NCBI GenBank assembly: GCA_026413225.1
Contig: CM048553.1
Location: 22,072,501-22,136,500 of the forward strand
Source of the DNA: Otis tarda
Lineage: Eukaryota; Chordata; Aves; Otidiformes; Otididae
Direction: 5' to 3'
Length of the DNA stretch: 64,000 nucleotides
Shown piece by piece: positions 48,901 through 61,709 of the stretch (its first letter is position 1; the number at the start of each line of letters is the position of its first letter). Both the position numbers and the translations under genes were made by a program. The notes below the pieces were generated by a model, which was given only the letters and a program-made list of their open reading frames with translations, was not told where the DNA came from and made no database searches.

Positions 48901-50629
48901 TTGTTCCTGGAGGAGGGGGGTGAAAAATTAATTAATCCCAAACTTGACAAAAATACAGTTGCATTCAATGAGATTCCACTGTATTAATTTCATCTCACTC
49001 TGTCACTTTCACCATGTAATATTTTGTCCTGAATTAATCTGTTTCTTCCCAGTATAAGCAATAGGACAGAAACGTCTGAAGTCACGGCATCTATTTTTTT
49101 CTCCTAGTGCCTTTGACTTGAAACAGTGGCAGGAACTTGAGCCAGGAACCAGCTAACTCCTCCTTCTGTGGGCAGCCATGTCTGTGTTTGTACTGCAGGC
49201 TTACAAAGGAGCATTTGGTCCCTTCTGTGCATCGAGGGGTTAACCCTGATTCACCTCAGCTCTGTAGTGACAAAATTCTCTAGGATCCATCTGAAACACC
49301 TACACAGCCACTTCCCTGAAGCCTTTGGAAATTCCTGAAGTAGTTGGAATTTTGCCAGCAATCCAGGAATTTGGGATCCACCTCTGCCCAGGCGATCTGT
49401 TCTACGTGAGAGAGGAGCCAAAAGGATTTGGCTTCTGAGTTGAGTAGCCTCCAACCCCGTTCTGATACAAGGGGCAGATCTTCAAAGGAAACCCAGCCAC
49501 TGCTGTGCATCTGGGCTCCTGCAGTGGTTCATTGCTTTCAGTCTGGCAGTGCAGATGGAGTTAAAATAATCCCTGTTCTAGCAGTTCACCCATCTCCTTT
49601 TTTTTTACCACTATGCCCCCTGGGAAGTGTGACTGGCTGAAAGAACCATATTTTGTTCTCAAAAGCTTGGAAAGAGGCTTAATGTTGTGACAGATAAGAA
49701 ATTGGCTGAGAAAACAAAGGATAAAGCAACAGCAAGAACTGTTTAGAGAGTAGGAATGTGGGATTTAACAACAGTACACAGTAAAACAAATTAGTTCCAA
49801 AATATAAATGCTGATCTTGCATATTGAGGTAAACTTAGAAGGCTTCCATGTTTCCCAGATTTTTATGACTCTTGAAGTGGAACAGATGGTCATTTGGTGG
49901 AAATTAATGTAGTGCCATGAAAGTTAAGCTGCTGGTTTAGATCAACAGATATATGACCCTTTATGTTTATAGAACACATCGTGTATATTTCTCTTTGCTA
50001 TATGCTTTACGTTTTCTAAACTACATCTCTCTAGCTCATTCTCTGGAAAGCTGAAAGAAATTCAGCCACCCTCTCATTTCCTTGTGCTAGGCCTTACTTG
50101 GTTTAAGGCTACAGTGAAGACAATTTTTCCTCTGTGTGAGTCCCTTCTGACACCGAGAACATTATATTGTTTTTGCAAAGGATTGATGCTGTTTATTGGA
50201 CATAAAACTAAAGGGGGCACTAAAAACAATGATAATAATGCAGTATCTGCAGAAAAATAGCTTTTCTGACACAAAACAACAGAATGATTTATTGCTGTAA
50301 GTCTCAATGCTTTTTAAATGCTTTAATTGCACAGTATCTATTTCAGAATATTGAAATGCAGAAGTAATTTGGGCTAAAAGAAGATATGATTCACAGTCAA
50401 GATGTAAGCTGTGACTTGACAAGGGGTTTAATAGCTGCCTCAGGCAGATCAGAATGGGTGATAATGAAAATTTAGCAGAAAAATACATTGTGGAACCACA
50501 GCTCAAAGTGGTGTCAGCGACTAGATGGTAATGCTCCTTCTACGAGGGAAAGAGGCAGAAGTGGCCACTCTTGGTAGCAGTGACTGCTGCAAGCTTTGAA
50601 CTAGTTACAAAGCGCTCATTTTTGAAGGA

Positions 50630-50695
50630 AATACATGCATTCATATATAGTCATATTCATATATATGTACATGCATCCATATATAAATATAAAAT
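50630..50695. repeat. AT-rich imperfect repeat of 'catatata'
   Basis: Imperfect copies of 'catgcattcatatata' and 'catgcatccatatata' alternate with 'tcatattcatatatatg'. A degenerate simple repeat. Confidence 0.65.
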
Positions 50696-51856
50696 TATTT
50701 TTGTGGAGTGCAGATCAGTGAAACACGTTTCAGCATGACAGAGAAGTAGGTTCATGATAAAGCCTTCACCAATTTACTGTGCTCCGTTGTCTGCTTATGT
50801 CCCCTGCCAAGTCCTTCCTGGGAAGCTGTAAAAAGAAAATTATTTGCTGGCTTAGGGTTGGACTTGACTCCGTTCCCTTCATTGCTACTGTACTCTTCTC
50901 TGCAGGGGATCATTTTACATTTTCTTAATTGCAGAGACAGCTCATGGTGTTGGCAGTGGTTGTACTGAGAAATGGACTTTAATGAAGTGCAGTTCTCTTA
51001 CTCCACTGGAGCTTCAGCAGTCACAAGCTGAATGATAGCATCCTGTCAAGATAATGCTGACAACTTTGTCACCAAGAGGACAAGATTTATTTGGCACCCG
51101 TGCATTTTATAGCAAGATTGTGCTTTAAAAATGTCTTGCCACGTTGCTTTATTTTTACCTGTATTTTTCTGTTTGAGAATATTGTTACTTGGAAGTAAAA
51201 TGAAAGGGAAGTTACTGGCTGGACTCTGAAGATGAGATTCCTTTCACCTAACTTTAGATTTTTATTCTGCAGAAGTTTGCAGCCAGGGTAGGTACCTGAG
51301 TTTCCCTTTAGAGAGGGGAGAGAAGAAAGGGGCTCCTGGAGGGCTCAGTTCATTTGACCTTTCGTAGACATCTAATTTAAGTTAAGGTGAATCCCACTCT
51401 AGCCTCTTTGGTTGTAAGGATAACAAAGTCTGCCTGGCTCTGTAGTATTCCTACAGGTACACTGATAGAGGCCTCCTGCATCCACAGGGTTCATAGGCTG
51501 CCCCATCAGGAGAAGACTGGTTGTGTCCCTGCTGCACACCACCTTTTTTCTTGGGAAACTCTCCAAAACAGATCACTTCCCAGGTCTTATAAGCCCTACT
51601 TGGAGCAAATGGAGGAAAATATTGCAGATGATCTCTAAAAGAGAAAATCAATTCTATATTTTTGAAGATTTTGTCTACAAGAAAGTTAAAATTTCTGCAT
51701 CTCTTAGAGGCTTCCTAAGGAGTGATGCATATGTGACTGCACTTCCAGTTCATGCTTGTTCCTGCACTCTCTCCAATGGCTTTTCAACCCAATTGTGAAC
51801 TTCATCCACATTAAGAAAAGGCTGTAATATCTCAAAGGAATTGTATTCCAAAAAGG

Positions 51857-51896
51857 AGGGGGGGGGTGGTTTTTTTTTGTTTGTTTGTTTGTTTTT
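51857..51896. repeat. Poly-G / poly-T / (TTTG)n simple repeat
   Basis: A G run, a T run and about four GTTT units in succession, 250 bp left of LTR copy 2. Confidence 0.8.
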
Positions 51897-52116
51897 AAAA
51901 CTGGTGTTAGAGTAGAGAAGGAAAAGCCAACTGAGTGTGACCATTTAGAAAAAAAAAGGCATCAGCAGGGCAGGTACCTGTTCTGTTTGACTCGCCGCTG
52001 GTTGAACTGGGCTGCACACACTGGCTGCCCGACCAGCACCCACGGGCTCTGAGCAAGCCTGCTGCCTCTCTATAACTGGTACCTAGGGGATGTGAAAGAA
52101 AGCAAAGATTTCAGGA

Positions 52117-53229
52117 GCAGGTGTTCTGGTTTTGTTTAGTGAGGGGGGGCCTAAGGTGGTAGCTTCTGTAGGAAACTGCTAGAAGTCGCTCCCCTTTGTT
52201 CAGTGGACTCGGCTGGGCCTAGGGCAGCCCAGGGCCAAGGCTGAGCTATTTGGTAGCAGAATGTCCCGTGATAACGCCTCTGCGATAACGTATTTAAGTC
52301 GGGGAAAACAGAAAAAAAAGAGAGAAGATGTGAAGCAGCTGAGCAAGCGCAGAGAGGGGGAGGCGCAAGCCTTGTGGGCCTTGCAGGCCTCACCCTCTGG
52401 CCCCCCACCGGGCAGCCGACTGGGCCCAACTCGGCCCGGCCTGGCTGCAAGAAGTGGAGAGGAGATGAGAAGTGAATGAGATGTAAAAAGGATCCTGAGA
52501 GGCGTCTGCCAGCCTGTTGTGAGGCTGCAGACGCCAAGGTCAATTCAGAAGGAGGGGGAGGAGTAATGTGGCTCCTGGCCAAGATTCCCCTGCAGCCTGT
52601 GGTGATGACCATGGTGGAGCAGGTTGTCCCCCTGCAGCCCATGGAGGTCCATGGAGGGGCAGAGATTCACCTGCAGCCCATGGAGGACCCCATGCTGGAG
52701 CAGGTGGAGGCCTGAAGGAGGCTGTGGCCTGTGAAGGGCCTGCTGGGGCAGCTGTTCTGGAGGGACTGCACCCCATGGAAGAGATGACCCACGCCGGAGC
52801 ACTTTCATGAAGGACTGTGGCCCGTGGGAGGGATCCCATGATGGAGCAGGGGAGGAATGCGAGGAGTTCTTCCCCTGACCATGAAGCAGCGGCGTGAAAC
52901 AACGTATGATGAACTGACTGCGACCCCCATTCCCTCTTCCCCCCTGTGCCGCTTGTCGGGGGGAAGGTAGTAGAGATAATGTTAAGCTTGGGAAGAGGGA
53001 GGGGTGGGGGGAGGTTATCTTGTTCTCTGTCTCATTCTCCTGCTAGTTTTAGAAATAAATGAATAGTTTTCCCCAAGTCGAGTCTGTTTTGCCCGTGACG
53101 GTAACTTTAAGGATTTCTCCCCTTGAGCCGTTTTTCTTATATCATCTCCCCCTATTCTCTCAGAGGGTGGGGGGAGTGAGAGAGAGACTGCATAGTCTGG
53201 TCCCAATCGGGCTGAACTACGACAGCAGG
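52117..53229 (+). mobile_element. Endogenous retrovirus solo LTR, family A copy 2, with 5-bp target-site duplication
   Basis: The LTR spans 52122-53224 (1103 bp), begins TGTTCTGG and ends CTACGACA. It is flanked by the direct repeat GCAGG at 52117-52121 and 53225-53229. It is collinear with copy 1 (7558-8688) along its whole length: same leading block, 'cgtatttaag' TATA-like motif near 52290, A-rich tract, 'gcccatggagg' repeats (about 52605-52860), AATAAA at 53054-53059 and GA-rich 3' end. There are scattered substitutions and small indels between the copies. No retroviral genes are attached. Its TATA-like motif is better than that of copy 1. Confidence 0.93.
53054..53059 (+). promoter_or_regulatory. 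Polyadenylation signal AATAAA inside LTR copy 2
   Basis: Exact AATAAA in 'agaaataaatgaatag', at the place equivalent to 8502-8507 in copy 1. Confidence 0.7.
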
Positions 53230-56200
53230 AGAGCAGGAACTGGGGCTGCTGAGGCAGAAAGGCAATAGGGAATACCTGGGTCTGTGGTAAAATGAAGGGG
53301 GTATAAAAATCCATGGGAATCCAGGCTAAGACTGACTGTTCACCACGTGTCATTTCGAATCGCTCGTAATGTTGTAAATACCATTAAATTCTAAAAGTTG
53401 AAGAAGAACCAGGAGAATTTGAGAGTAAAATAGATATGCTGTTCAGAAACTAGAGCAAACCATTGACTTGCCTTCACCTGCAGCATCCTTTTCTGCAATC
53501 TCCAGTTTCCTACTGTGAAATCCTTGTAGTATCTCCCTGGAACACTTAAAAGTATAAAGAAAATTGCACTCCATCTGCAGTTCTGTTTAGCTAACAGAAA
53601 AGAGGTCATCTCTGCTGCCAAATGCTATACTTAATAAGTCTACTTAAACATCTTAACAAGAGAAAAAGGTGTAGAAAAGCTGTTCCTGCAAGCAATTTCT
53701 CACAGGTGCTATGGAAAGGTCAAGAGTAGAAGGTCTGTGAAATGCACAATACAAATTCAGTGTGGAACAGGATGAACATCCAGGCTGAAATGTCTGTAGA
53801 AAAGGAAGAACTCTGTCCCTCTACTTGTCAGACTGCTTATAACCAACCTGAGGAACTGCTTAAAATCTGCATATGCCTGTCAATACCGAGGGCAGTAACT
53901 TAAACCTCCTCAGTCTTTGAGTTAGTCTCAGGGGGGTATTCAGAGCATCTCGCGGGCGTTAGTCCCCAGCACGCTTCATTCATTCCCTGTGCTGCTCTGC
54001 TCAGTCCTTACTCTGGCCTGTCCTGTCGACTGACTTCTCGGCCCTTCTGTTTGAGTCTCCGTGATTCGGGCATACCTCTTTTTCCTTCCTTATCTCTGAA
54101 AGGAACTAATATGATTTCCACAGTCCCAGCCCCACCAGTACTGCTCTGCAATCTGGTAGGGCTTTACCCACTAGTCTTTCCAAGTGTCCTGGTAATTTCA
54201 GTACCATTTTCCAGGAAGGCTTTAGGTTACGGCTTGCAATATTTTGAAAAGCATCTGAAATTATCATAATCATGTGGTAGTGTATGATTTATCATTAGCA
54301 TGGCTGGGATGTGGAGGCCAATCGATAAGTATGAGATTATGTGTCTTGCATTGTCACAGTGCTATTTCTAAGTAGTGAAAATAATAATTCAGATGCAGTA
54401 TACCTATAGTGAGCATAAATAAGTTCATTTCATGCTATATTGAACACTATGCATAAAACATGAGACTTTTCTTTACATTTTTAATGATAACAATTTTTTT
54501 TAGATTTTATTTCTGCCCTTTGCCTGCTTGCTCAGAATTAAACTTTTTGTTTGCCATTTCTAGACCTTTATTTTGTCCCTCATTCTTTTTATCTCTGTGT
54601 TTGCTTTCTGGCTTTGTGGACTCTTTTCTTCTACTTTTTAATGAGCCTGGGTATTTGACCTGTTTTCTACCATAGAACAGACACAGTCCATTCCATAAAA
54701 TGAATTTTCAAAATGTTATTGCCCTTTTGCATGGAGCTCTTGAACATCCACTGTGGCAGCCATTCTGTCTGTCCAGCATATCTGTGCTCAGCAGTACGAG
54801 GTTTTCTCTTTGTGATCTCAGATTAGCTCAAAAGCCAGTATCAAGATGATACAAACCTTTCCTTAACAGGGGTTCCAGTATTCAGGGTGATGATCTGCTC
54901 CTATCATTCTCTTTTGAAAAATTCTTTTTCACTATATAGACTGCAAATAACTTGTTGTTTCTTTATAGGTACATTAAATCCTGCTCTGCAAGCTTTTACA
55001 AAATGTTTTTCCCTACAAATGTAACAGTTCTGGACAAAGTTTGGATGCTTACAACACATCTTGCATGATTTTTCAGATTGCTACAAGTGCACATTGACTC
55101 TGGCTATGATTTTCAGTCTTCGGCCAGTAGAAATCCTGGAATTCCTTAATTTTCCTCTGTCTTTCAGTGACTTAGGGTTTGGTTACCCTCTGTACTGTAA
55201 CAGTGTCTTCTGTTCCTTCTAACTCTTGCAATGAAGTCTGGTTCTGTTTTGTTAATGCTAAATAACCTCTGCTTTTTAACGAGTTAAATCAGGGCTGTTG
55301 ATTAGATTTTTTTTCCCTTGATTTTGATATCTGATCCCATTACAATTTGTTCTGACGTAGTGATTATAATAACAGTATATGATGTATTTTTGAGTTAAGT
55401 AACAGATCTGCTGTGCATGGCTCAGAAGTTTTCCCCTCGGATTGGTTTCTCTTTTAAAGCAGATAGGTACCTTCTAAGAGTACTTTCTCTCTCCTAGATG
55501 TGATACACCCCTGCAGTATTGTTTGTGCTGCCTGACCATTGGCTCAGACTTCAACACTTCAACACTTTCTTATTGAAACCTGAATAAATTAAAATCTAGT
55601 GCCTGTCTCCTAGCAATATTTAAAAAAAATACCCACCTCAGGGCCATCTTTCTTTCTTGTTGCCTTCCCAGAAAATGTAATGGTCACTTGAGCTTTTTCC
55701 CCTTCTCTGATACATTTCTGGAAAATGTCACCTTTCTTGCGGTTTTTAACTGCCTCTCCATGAAACATTTTATTCACTACTTCTTTTTTTCTAAAACATT
55801 CTCTCTATTTTTTCAATCTACTTTTGTTTATTCTCTCACTTCTTGCATCAAGGAGTATTCTTGTGTTTGGGAGGTTTTGGAGAATTCAGAGTTACAGCTT
55901 TTAAGCACAGTGAGTCATTATTACAACAAAAGGTAAAAATAAAGACAATGTGAAGAAATAGTACACGAGGGAGGGAGAGGAATCCATGTAGCCCACACTC
56001 AGCCTGCGTGCACATCAGCTAACTGACAGGATTGCTCCAGGCTGGCACGTTTCAGCCTCTGTCATGGCCTCCTGTCCTCAGGTGCGTGGCACATGCAGTC
56101 TGTAATCACCTGCACTCCGGGAAAAATAATTGATCGGGTAAGTCAGAAACATGTTAAAGAAATATTTGGGACACTGAAGAACAGTAATATAGTCCTCTGT

Positions 56201-59200
56201 GCTAGAAAAGGTGTAGGTAATTATTTCAGCTAGTGACAGAAGAAATAATATGATAGTTTTAGAAAATGAAACCTTTCTCAGATGATAATATTCAGTTGTT
56301 TGTAAAAATATTAGTTGGAAGAAAAAAAAAAGCAGTAAAATTGAGCTGTAAGGTGATTGTGAAGAGGATCCGTACTTCTGGAGATTGATGCTTCTTAAAT
56401 TCCAGTGGGGGATGGATACGTGTGCGCAAGACAGAGTTAAGCCCCACAGCTCACATAAACTCAAGAAAAATTGCACTCCTACCCTAATAGCTTCTCCCAA
56501 AATGTGCTCTTCTGCATTTGCAGGATGAACCCAACTAGTGACTAGTGTGTTGTTAGCAGCAATAAATAACTATTGGAAAGGTTGTTATTGAAAACCTTGA
56601 GATAACAGAGATGAAAGAGACAAACAGTTATTGTCCCAGTTAAGAATCACAGCTGTTTTGAAAGGCATACCATGTTGAGCAGGAGAGCTGGGGACCATAA
56701 CCGGCAGCAGGAGATGAAGCAATTTATTGATGTGAAAGGCAGCCTCCATAGGTGAAGTACGGAGGAAAACGCGTCTGGGAGGAGAGGTGCTTTGCTTTTT
56801 TGCTTTTTTCTTTTTGCAATAGCAGCAGCAGAAGGTACCTGAGAGTGAATGAGGGTGGAGGGGCTGGGATTATCAGCAAATGACAGTAAATAAGAAAAGT
56901 GACTTGAAAAGGCTCTGGGCCCCGTGTGGCTCTAAGAATAGGGAATTAGGACAACAAAAGCAAGAGTGCACTTTGAAAGAAAACAGAAACGTGCTCTTCC
57001 ACCTGGCCGCATCTCAACCCTTTCTCAATTGATAGATCAATGCACACAAAGCAAAGATGTTTCATGTGGCTATGGTGTTCTATAATAAAAATGGAACAAA
57101 CAAGTTTTGTTTACCAGCCTTCTAGTGAAGCCGTATTTTTCAATCAGGAATCTTCTCATGTCCTGTTCTGCCTGCTGAAGCAGAGGGTTAGATCTTCCCT
57201 CGACATTGATGAAGCCACACCAACTTCCATTGGAGAGGCTCTAGCTGCCCACTTCAGAAGCACACTGCCATGAAAAAAAATGTTTAGTTTCTGAGTATGA
57301 GGAGTAAAAACTTTGTTTCATCAAGCCAAGAGTTCAGTGAAAACCGGGTGCCACAATTCTGTGAAGTTGGCAACAACTTTTGGTGATTGTCTGAATTTAC
57401 AGACTTTGCAAGCAGACCTGGATTTGGGTCACAGGCTTCAGGCAGAGAGCCCTCTCTCCCCTTGAATAAACAGCTTCAGAGATGTATTGTCTTACTTGTT
57501 TAGTTGGCTGTTTTTTTAAAACTGGATTTTGTCAAGGGAAATAAGAGTGCGTGAGGTGTCTCGTAAAGCACTTAACAAACAGCTTTCTTAGTCAAGGAGG
57601 GGTTCTTGCCTTGTTTTCTGCCACAGGCAATCTCAGAAGCAGCTTGAGTCAAAGTACTGTAGGTCAGTGATTTTTGTTCTGACTCAATGAGCATACTTTA
57701 AAAATGTTTCCTGTTTACCAAATTACTTTATTTTTGTCTTTGTATCATTATCTTTTTAGCACCTCCTTAACTGGAGACTATTTTGAGTGGCAGCAGCAAA
57801 AAAAGAAATTGGCAACCACATGGAGATCTGACCTGACAGCAAAACTCCTTTCTCATTGTAGTGACCACATCTCGCTCACACCTGAAAACTTTGCCCTCTT
57901 CATGAAAAATTTAAACCCCTTAATTAAGACCTCCTATCACTGATAGCCCCTCTCTGTGCAGACCCAGCTCAGGACATGAATACTCTTTCTGACACATCCC
58001 TCCTCTGTCTGAGTATAACGCCATGGAAAATTAAATGTGACAGTCAAACCTGCCAGTGACTGTGAGGTGAATAAGTCTTCCCTCTGCTCCCAGTACGTGC
58101 GGCATTTGTAGCACTGAGTTTGGCAGAGCTGCTGGGTTTGCTCATTTCCTTTACTCTGAGCCAACATTCCCAGTAGTGTCAGGACAATTTTAGAAGCAAG
58201 ATGCACTCAACTGAACTTCATCTATGAAGAGATGAACAGGTGCTTATAGCTGAGTTTTCAAGTCCATATATTACCTTGATGGATTTTTTTTCTGTCTGAA
58301 ATAGAGCAATTTTTGAATACCAGCTTTTGGCCAATCCCCAGATTTCAGGACGCCATCTACTCCCAAATCTGTTCTTTCTGGGAAAAAATGAAAATGCAGA
58401 GAAGATAGAAATATATCTGCAGTATTTGGAGTAACTGAATAGGTGAAATAATTGTTGAGCAATATCCAGAATGCCTTCTGTTGTAATAATGCCCTCTCTC
58501 GAGCCTGCTAACTCAATGAATTTTAACTTCTCTGTGCTTTGCTGCATTGCATGATTTCAAATTGTATCTCGGGAAGGAATAGGGCTGAGTGCATCCACCA
58601 GTGAAAAGAAATAAGGAAAGCTTGTGGGGAATCGTGAAAGAAGGAACGGGAGGTTGTGTGGGGGTGTACGAGGAGGAATGCGTGGACACCCTGACTTACA
58701 ATCTGTGAGTTTAGTCTACAGATTTTGAAGTTTACAACCTGTGAGGCTGAAGACGTGTCAGCTGACATGCTCCAACTGAATCGGAAGCAGCAGAGCCCCC
58801 ATATTGCTGGCCAGATCAGCAGAGGCATAAATCAGCGTGAGTCTGGCTGGAGTGTCTGAATGGACACCCACGTTGGCAAGAAGTGCCCTGCAACAGGAGG
58901 AGATCTGTGGGGTGAAACAGTTGGCACCGAGGATCCGATGTCCACGCTATCCAGGGCGGGGGGGTGGAGGGGGATGGAGGAGGTCACTAATGCCGGTAGT
59001 GATTGGAGCACATTAGGTACAGTCCAGAGGCATGTCTTCTGGTTTAATTTAATCTGAAAGCAACCCAGCTTGTGCATCCTGAGAGCACTCCACAAAGCAA
59101 ACAAAAATATAGTTGATAGGCTGACTGACTTTAAAAACATATTCTCAGAGAGTAAAATGCGCAGTGCACCCTCTCTCAACTCTCTAACAATATGTAACAG

Positions 59201-61440
59201 TACAGCCAGGTGGAAATCATCCCTGTGGGCAGGGAAAAGTTTGGTAACAGGGGAAACAAAGTAGTATTTGTTCCAGAGTTCTCTATTTAGGATGTTGAAG
59301 CAGCTTTTTCATGCAGCTTTTAACAAATTGTAAAATGCCACAGACCCGCGGGTCTGTCTGGAAGACTTTCTTTGACGGCCTGCACGTGGGCCTGCTCCGC
59401 ACCACAGACCTCTGATGCCCCTGCCGGGTCCTGGGGTGATACTGCACAACCTGTAACATAAAACCGTCACTATTTCATCTGATCATTAATCACTCCGGAT
59501 TTCATCGGTACTTAATTGAGATACGTAAGGGACTCTTATAGAGACTATAAGATTTCTTGTCTTTGGAGCCTTCCTCCCTTTCTAAGGCACTTATATTTTC
59601 TTTTTCTAGGAATAGCCTCAGTGATAAAACGAGTCACCTAACCCTCTGCCAACAGGGAACACGATGACTGACACTTACACGGCACCTTTCATGCGAAGAA
59701 CGTTTAAACCTATGTGTGGAATCCTGCCCTGGCTGTCCTGTCACTGTGACGCCAGAGCCTTTCTACCCGCACAGGCCAGGGGGTCTCGGTGCGAGGGTTC
59801 AACACCCTTGGCTACTGCTTTGAAAAGCATCTGTGTGTGGCTGGCTGACCTGGCCGGCGTACATAAGTATTAGGTAGAGAGTTATTGTGCCCATATGCCA
59901 CGCCATGCGGAACAGCAATGGAAGGGACGGGGCAAGTCCTTGGGTGAGGGTCCTGCAGCTGTGTCATAGGTGCCTCTCCCCATCCCCCCTGACAGCAATG
60001 TGCCACCAGCTTCATCGTTTAGTGCACTGTGCTCTCCTGGGTACTGCAGAGATCCAGGCAGTCGAGTTTGAAAAGGTAAGTGACACGAGCTTTATGTCCA
60101 TTTTGTTCCTATTGGCTTAACATAAGCAAGACTTGACCATGCGTCTTAGAAGAATGAATTACTTTCTCAGGAGTGCAGTGTGTAGCACTAACACACATCT
60201 AACCAAGCACAGCAACACTAGAAATAATCAGGTAAAGGAAGGAGATGTTGCTTGATTGGATTCAATGATGACATTAAGTCTGTTATTTATATTATGTATC
60301 ATAGTTTCCATTATTTTCCAATAACAGCTTTGGGATATTTACTTACCTGTGTTGTCCAAGAGGACCTTTGCTTTATTTCTCATTTAAGTTCCTCACTAAT
60401 GTGGAATATTGTATATCCTAATTGCACTCAGGAGCTGGGTGGAAAAATATTCCCAGCTCAATTTCCAGAATCACCTTCTGTAGCCATTGCTGAATTTATT
60501 TGTAATTTTTCTCACTCAGCTACTAACTAGTCCCATCTCAGTCAGATTTGCTATGATGACATTATAGAAATTTTTACTCTAGCACTGTGAGGTTCCTGAA
60601 AAATAACAATGGCTTTTTAGATCAAATCAGAAATAAGGTAGAATAGGACTGTGAGTGTCCTTCCCATTTGTCGGTTTGATCATGCACTGATTGTCCCTAA
60701 TGCTATAATTACAAAAAGGGAGTTCAGGGGGCAAAAGAACAGGCTCTACAAAAGCCTACAGATTGCTCCATTATGTCAAAAAGAAACATGATTCTTAGTA
60801 AGCGTAAATGTCACTCTTCCTACCTCTTTATGCAAGCAACCAGGACGGATGCCATGGCTGCTGGCAGGGAAAGCTCTGAATCAAAGACGGAGACTTGAAT
60901 ATCGAAGTGTGAAGTGCAGTTCAAAAGCAGAAGGGCTCATATACGATTCAAATAAAAGTCTGAGTTCTGTACTTCAGGCATGGGCCATTAATTAATATCT
61001 CAGTGCCAGTCTAAATTACTGGCATGCTGCAAAGGAGAATGATAGATTCTTTTTGGCAGCATTTTTGAGGAAAAAGCCACCAGCAATTTTTAGATGACAG
61101 ATTGAAGATTGGGATTATGTAATGATAATAAGGAAGTCAAGAGTGATCTGCAGATGTCAGAGAGAGGACTAAATATTTGATATTAATATTGGTAGTTTAT
61201 GGAGCACTCTTCATGGACAGAGTCACGACACAAAACCGTCTGAAGAGCAAACAGCTCAGCTGTTCCTTCAGCCAACCTGCCGAACACATCTTCAGCTTCT
61301 ATACCACAAATTAGCTGATTCAGAGAAACCTCGAAACTATAGAAAAGGAATTAGAGAAGTGAAATCGGTCTTCATTTTTTCTTTTATGAAACTTCAACTT
61401 CTGCAGGGCAGATACATAAGTTCTTAAATGAAAACATCAC
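53230..61440. other. Intergenic region between LTR copies 2 and 3
   Basis: 8.2 kb with no gene or transposon I recognise. A perfect 18-bp palindrome (59340-59357) is listed separately. The frame at 57704-57943 follows a possible acceptor, and the minus-strand frame at 56078-56500 (140 codons) is open, but neither shows a family signature or usable splice partners. Confidence 0.6.
59340..59357. repeat. Perfect 18-bp palindrome
   Basis: 'acagacccgcgggtctgt' equals its own reverse complement with no spacer. It stands in a locally GC- and CpG-containing patch (59340-59450) within AT-rich DNA. Function unknown; it could be a dimeric factor site or chance. Confidence 0.85.
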
Positions 61441-61441
61441 A

Positions 61442-61698
61442 TGTTGTCGTAGTTCAGCCCTGATCAGGACCAGACTATGCAGTCTCTCTCTCTCACTTTT
61501 TTCTCTGTTTTCCCCTTCTTAAATACGTTATCGCAGAGGCGTTATCACGGGACATTCTGCTACCAATCCGCTCGACCTTGGCCAGCAGCAGGTCCGCCCT
61601 AGGCCTGGCCGAGTCCACTGAACAAAGGGGAGCGACTTCTAGCAATTTCCTACAGAAGCTACCACCTTAGGCCCCCCCTCACTAACAAAACCACGACA
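61442..61698 (-). mobile_element. Solo LTR family A copy 3, inverted and internally deleted
   Basis: The reverse strand reads TGTCGTGGTTTTGTTAGTGA, then the leading block of the family A LTR down to the TATA-like 'cgtatttaag' and 'gggaaaacagag'. It then jumps directly to the GA-rich 3' end 'agtgagagagagagactgca' and 'gggctgaactacgacaaca'. About 850 bp of the 1.1-kb element is missing, including the 'gcccatggagg' repeats and the AATAAA. The junction lies at the A-rich tract. TCACA occurs at 61437-61441 and again at 61705-61709, six bases past the expected end, so a target-site duplication is possible but not clean. Confidence 0.85.
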
Positions 61699-61709
61699 CA
61701 TGTATCACA

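Larger units (their letters stand above)
37840..52115. other. HACD1 downstream intergenic region
   Basis: 14 kb with no coding exon I can support. Contents noted: a degenerate CR1-like stretch (38730-39435), a CR1 tail (41485-41665), a 19-T run (45665-45683), (TTTG)n tracts (45926-45947 and 51871-51896), an AT-rich imperfect repeat (50630-50695) and a moderately GC-rich patch (48590-48830). All reading frames are under 120 codons without recognisable domains. Confidence 0.65.

Noticed and set aside
56078-56500. 140-codon minus-strand frame
   Set aside because: Hydrophobic low-complexity translation of AT-rich DNA; no family signature.
57704-57943. Frame with SLTGDYFEWQQQKKKLATTW after a possible TTTTTAG acceptor
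   Set aside because: Briefly considered as an exon of ST8SIA6 or another gene, but it does not match the sialyltransferase sequence I recall and has no clear donor.
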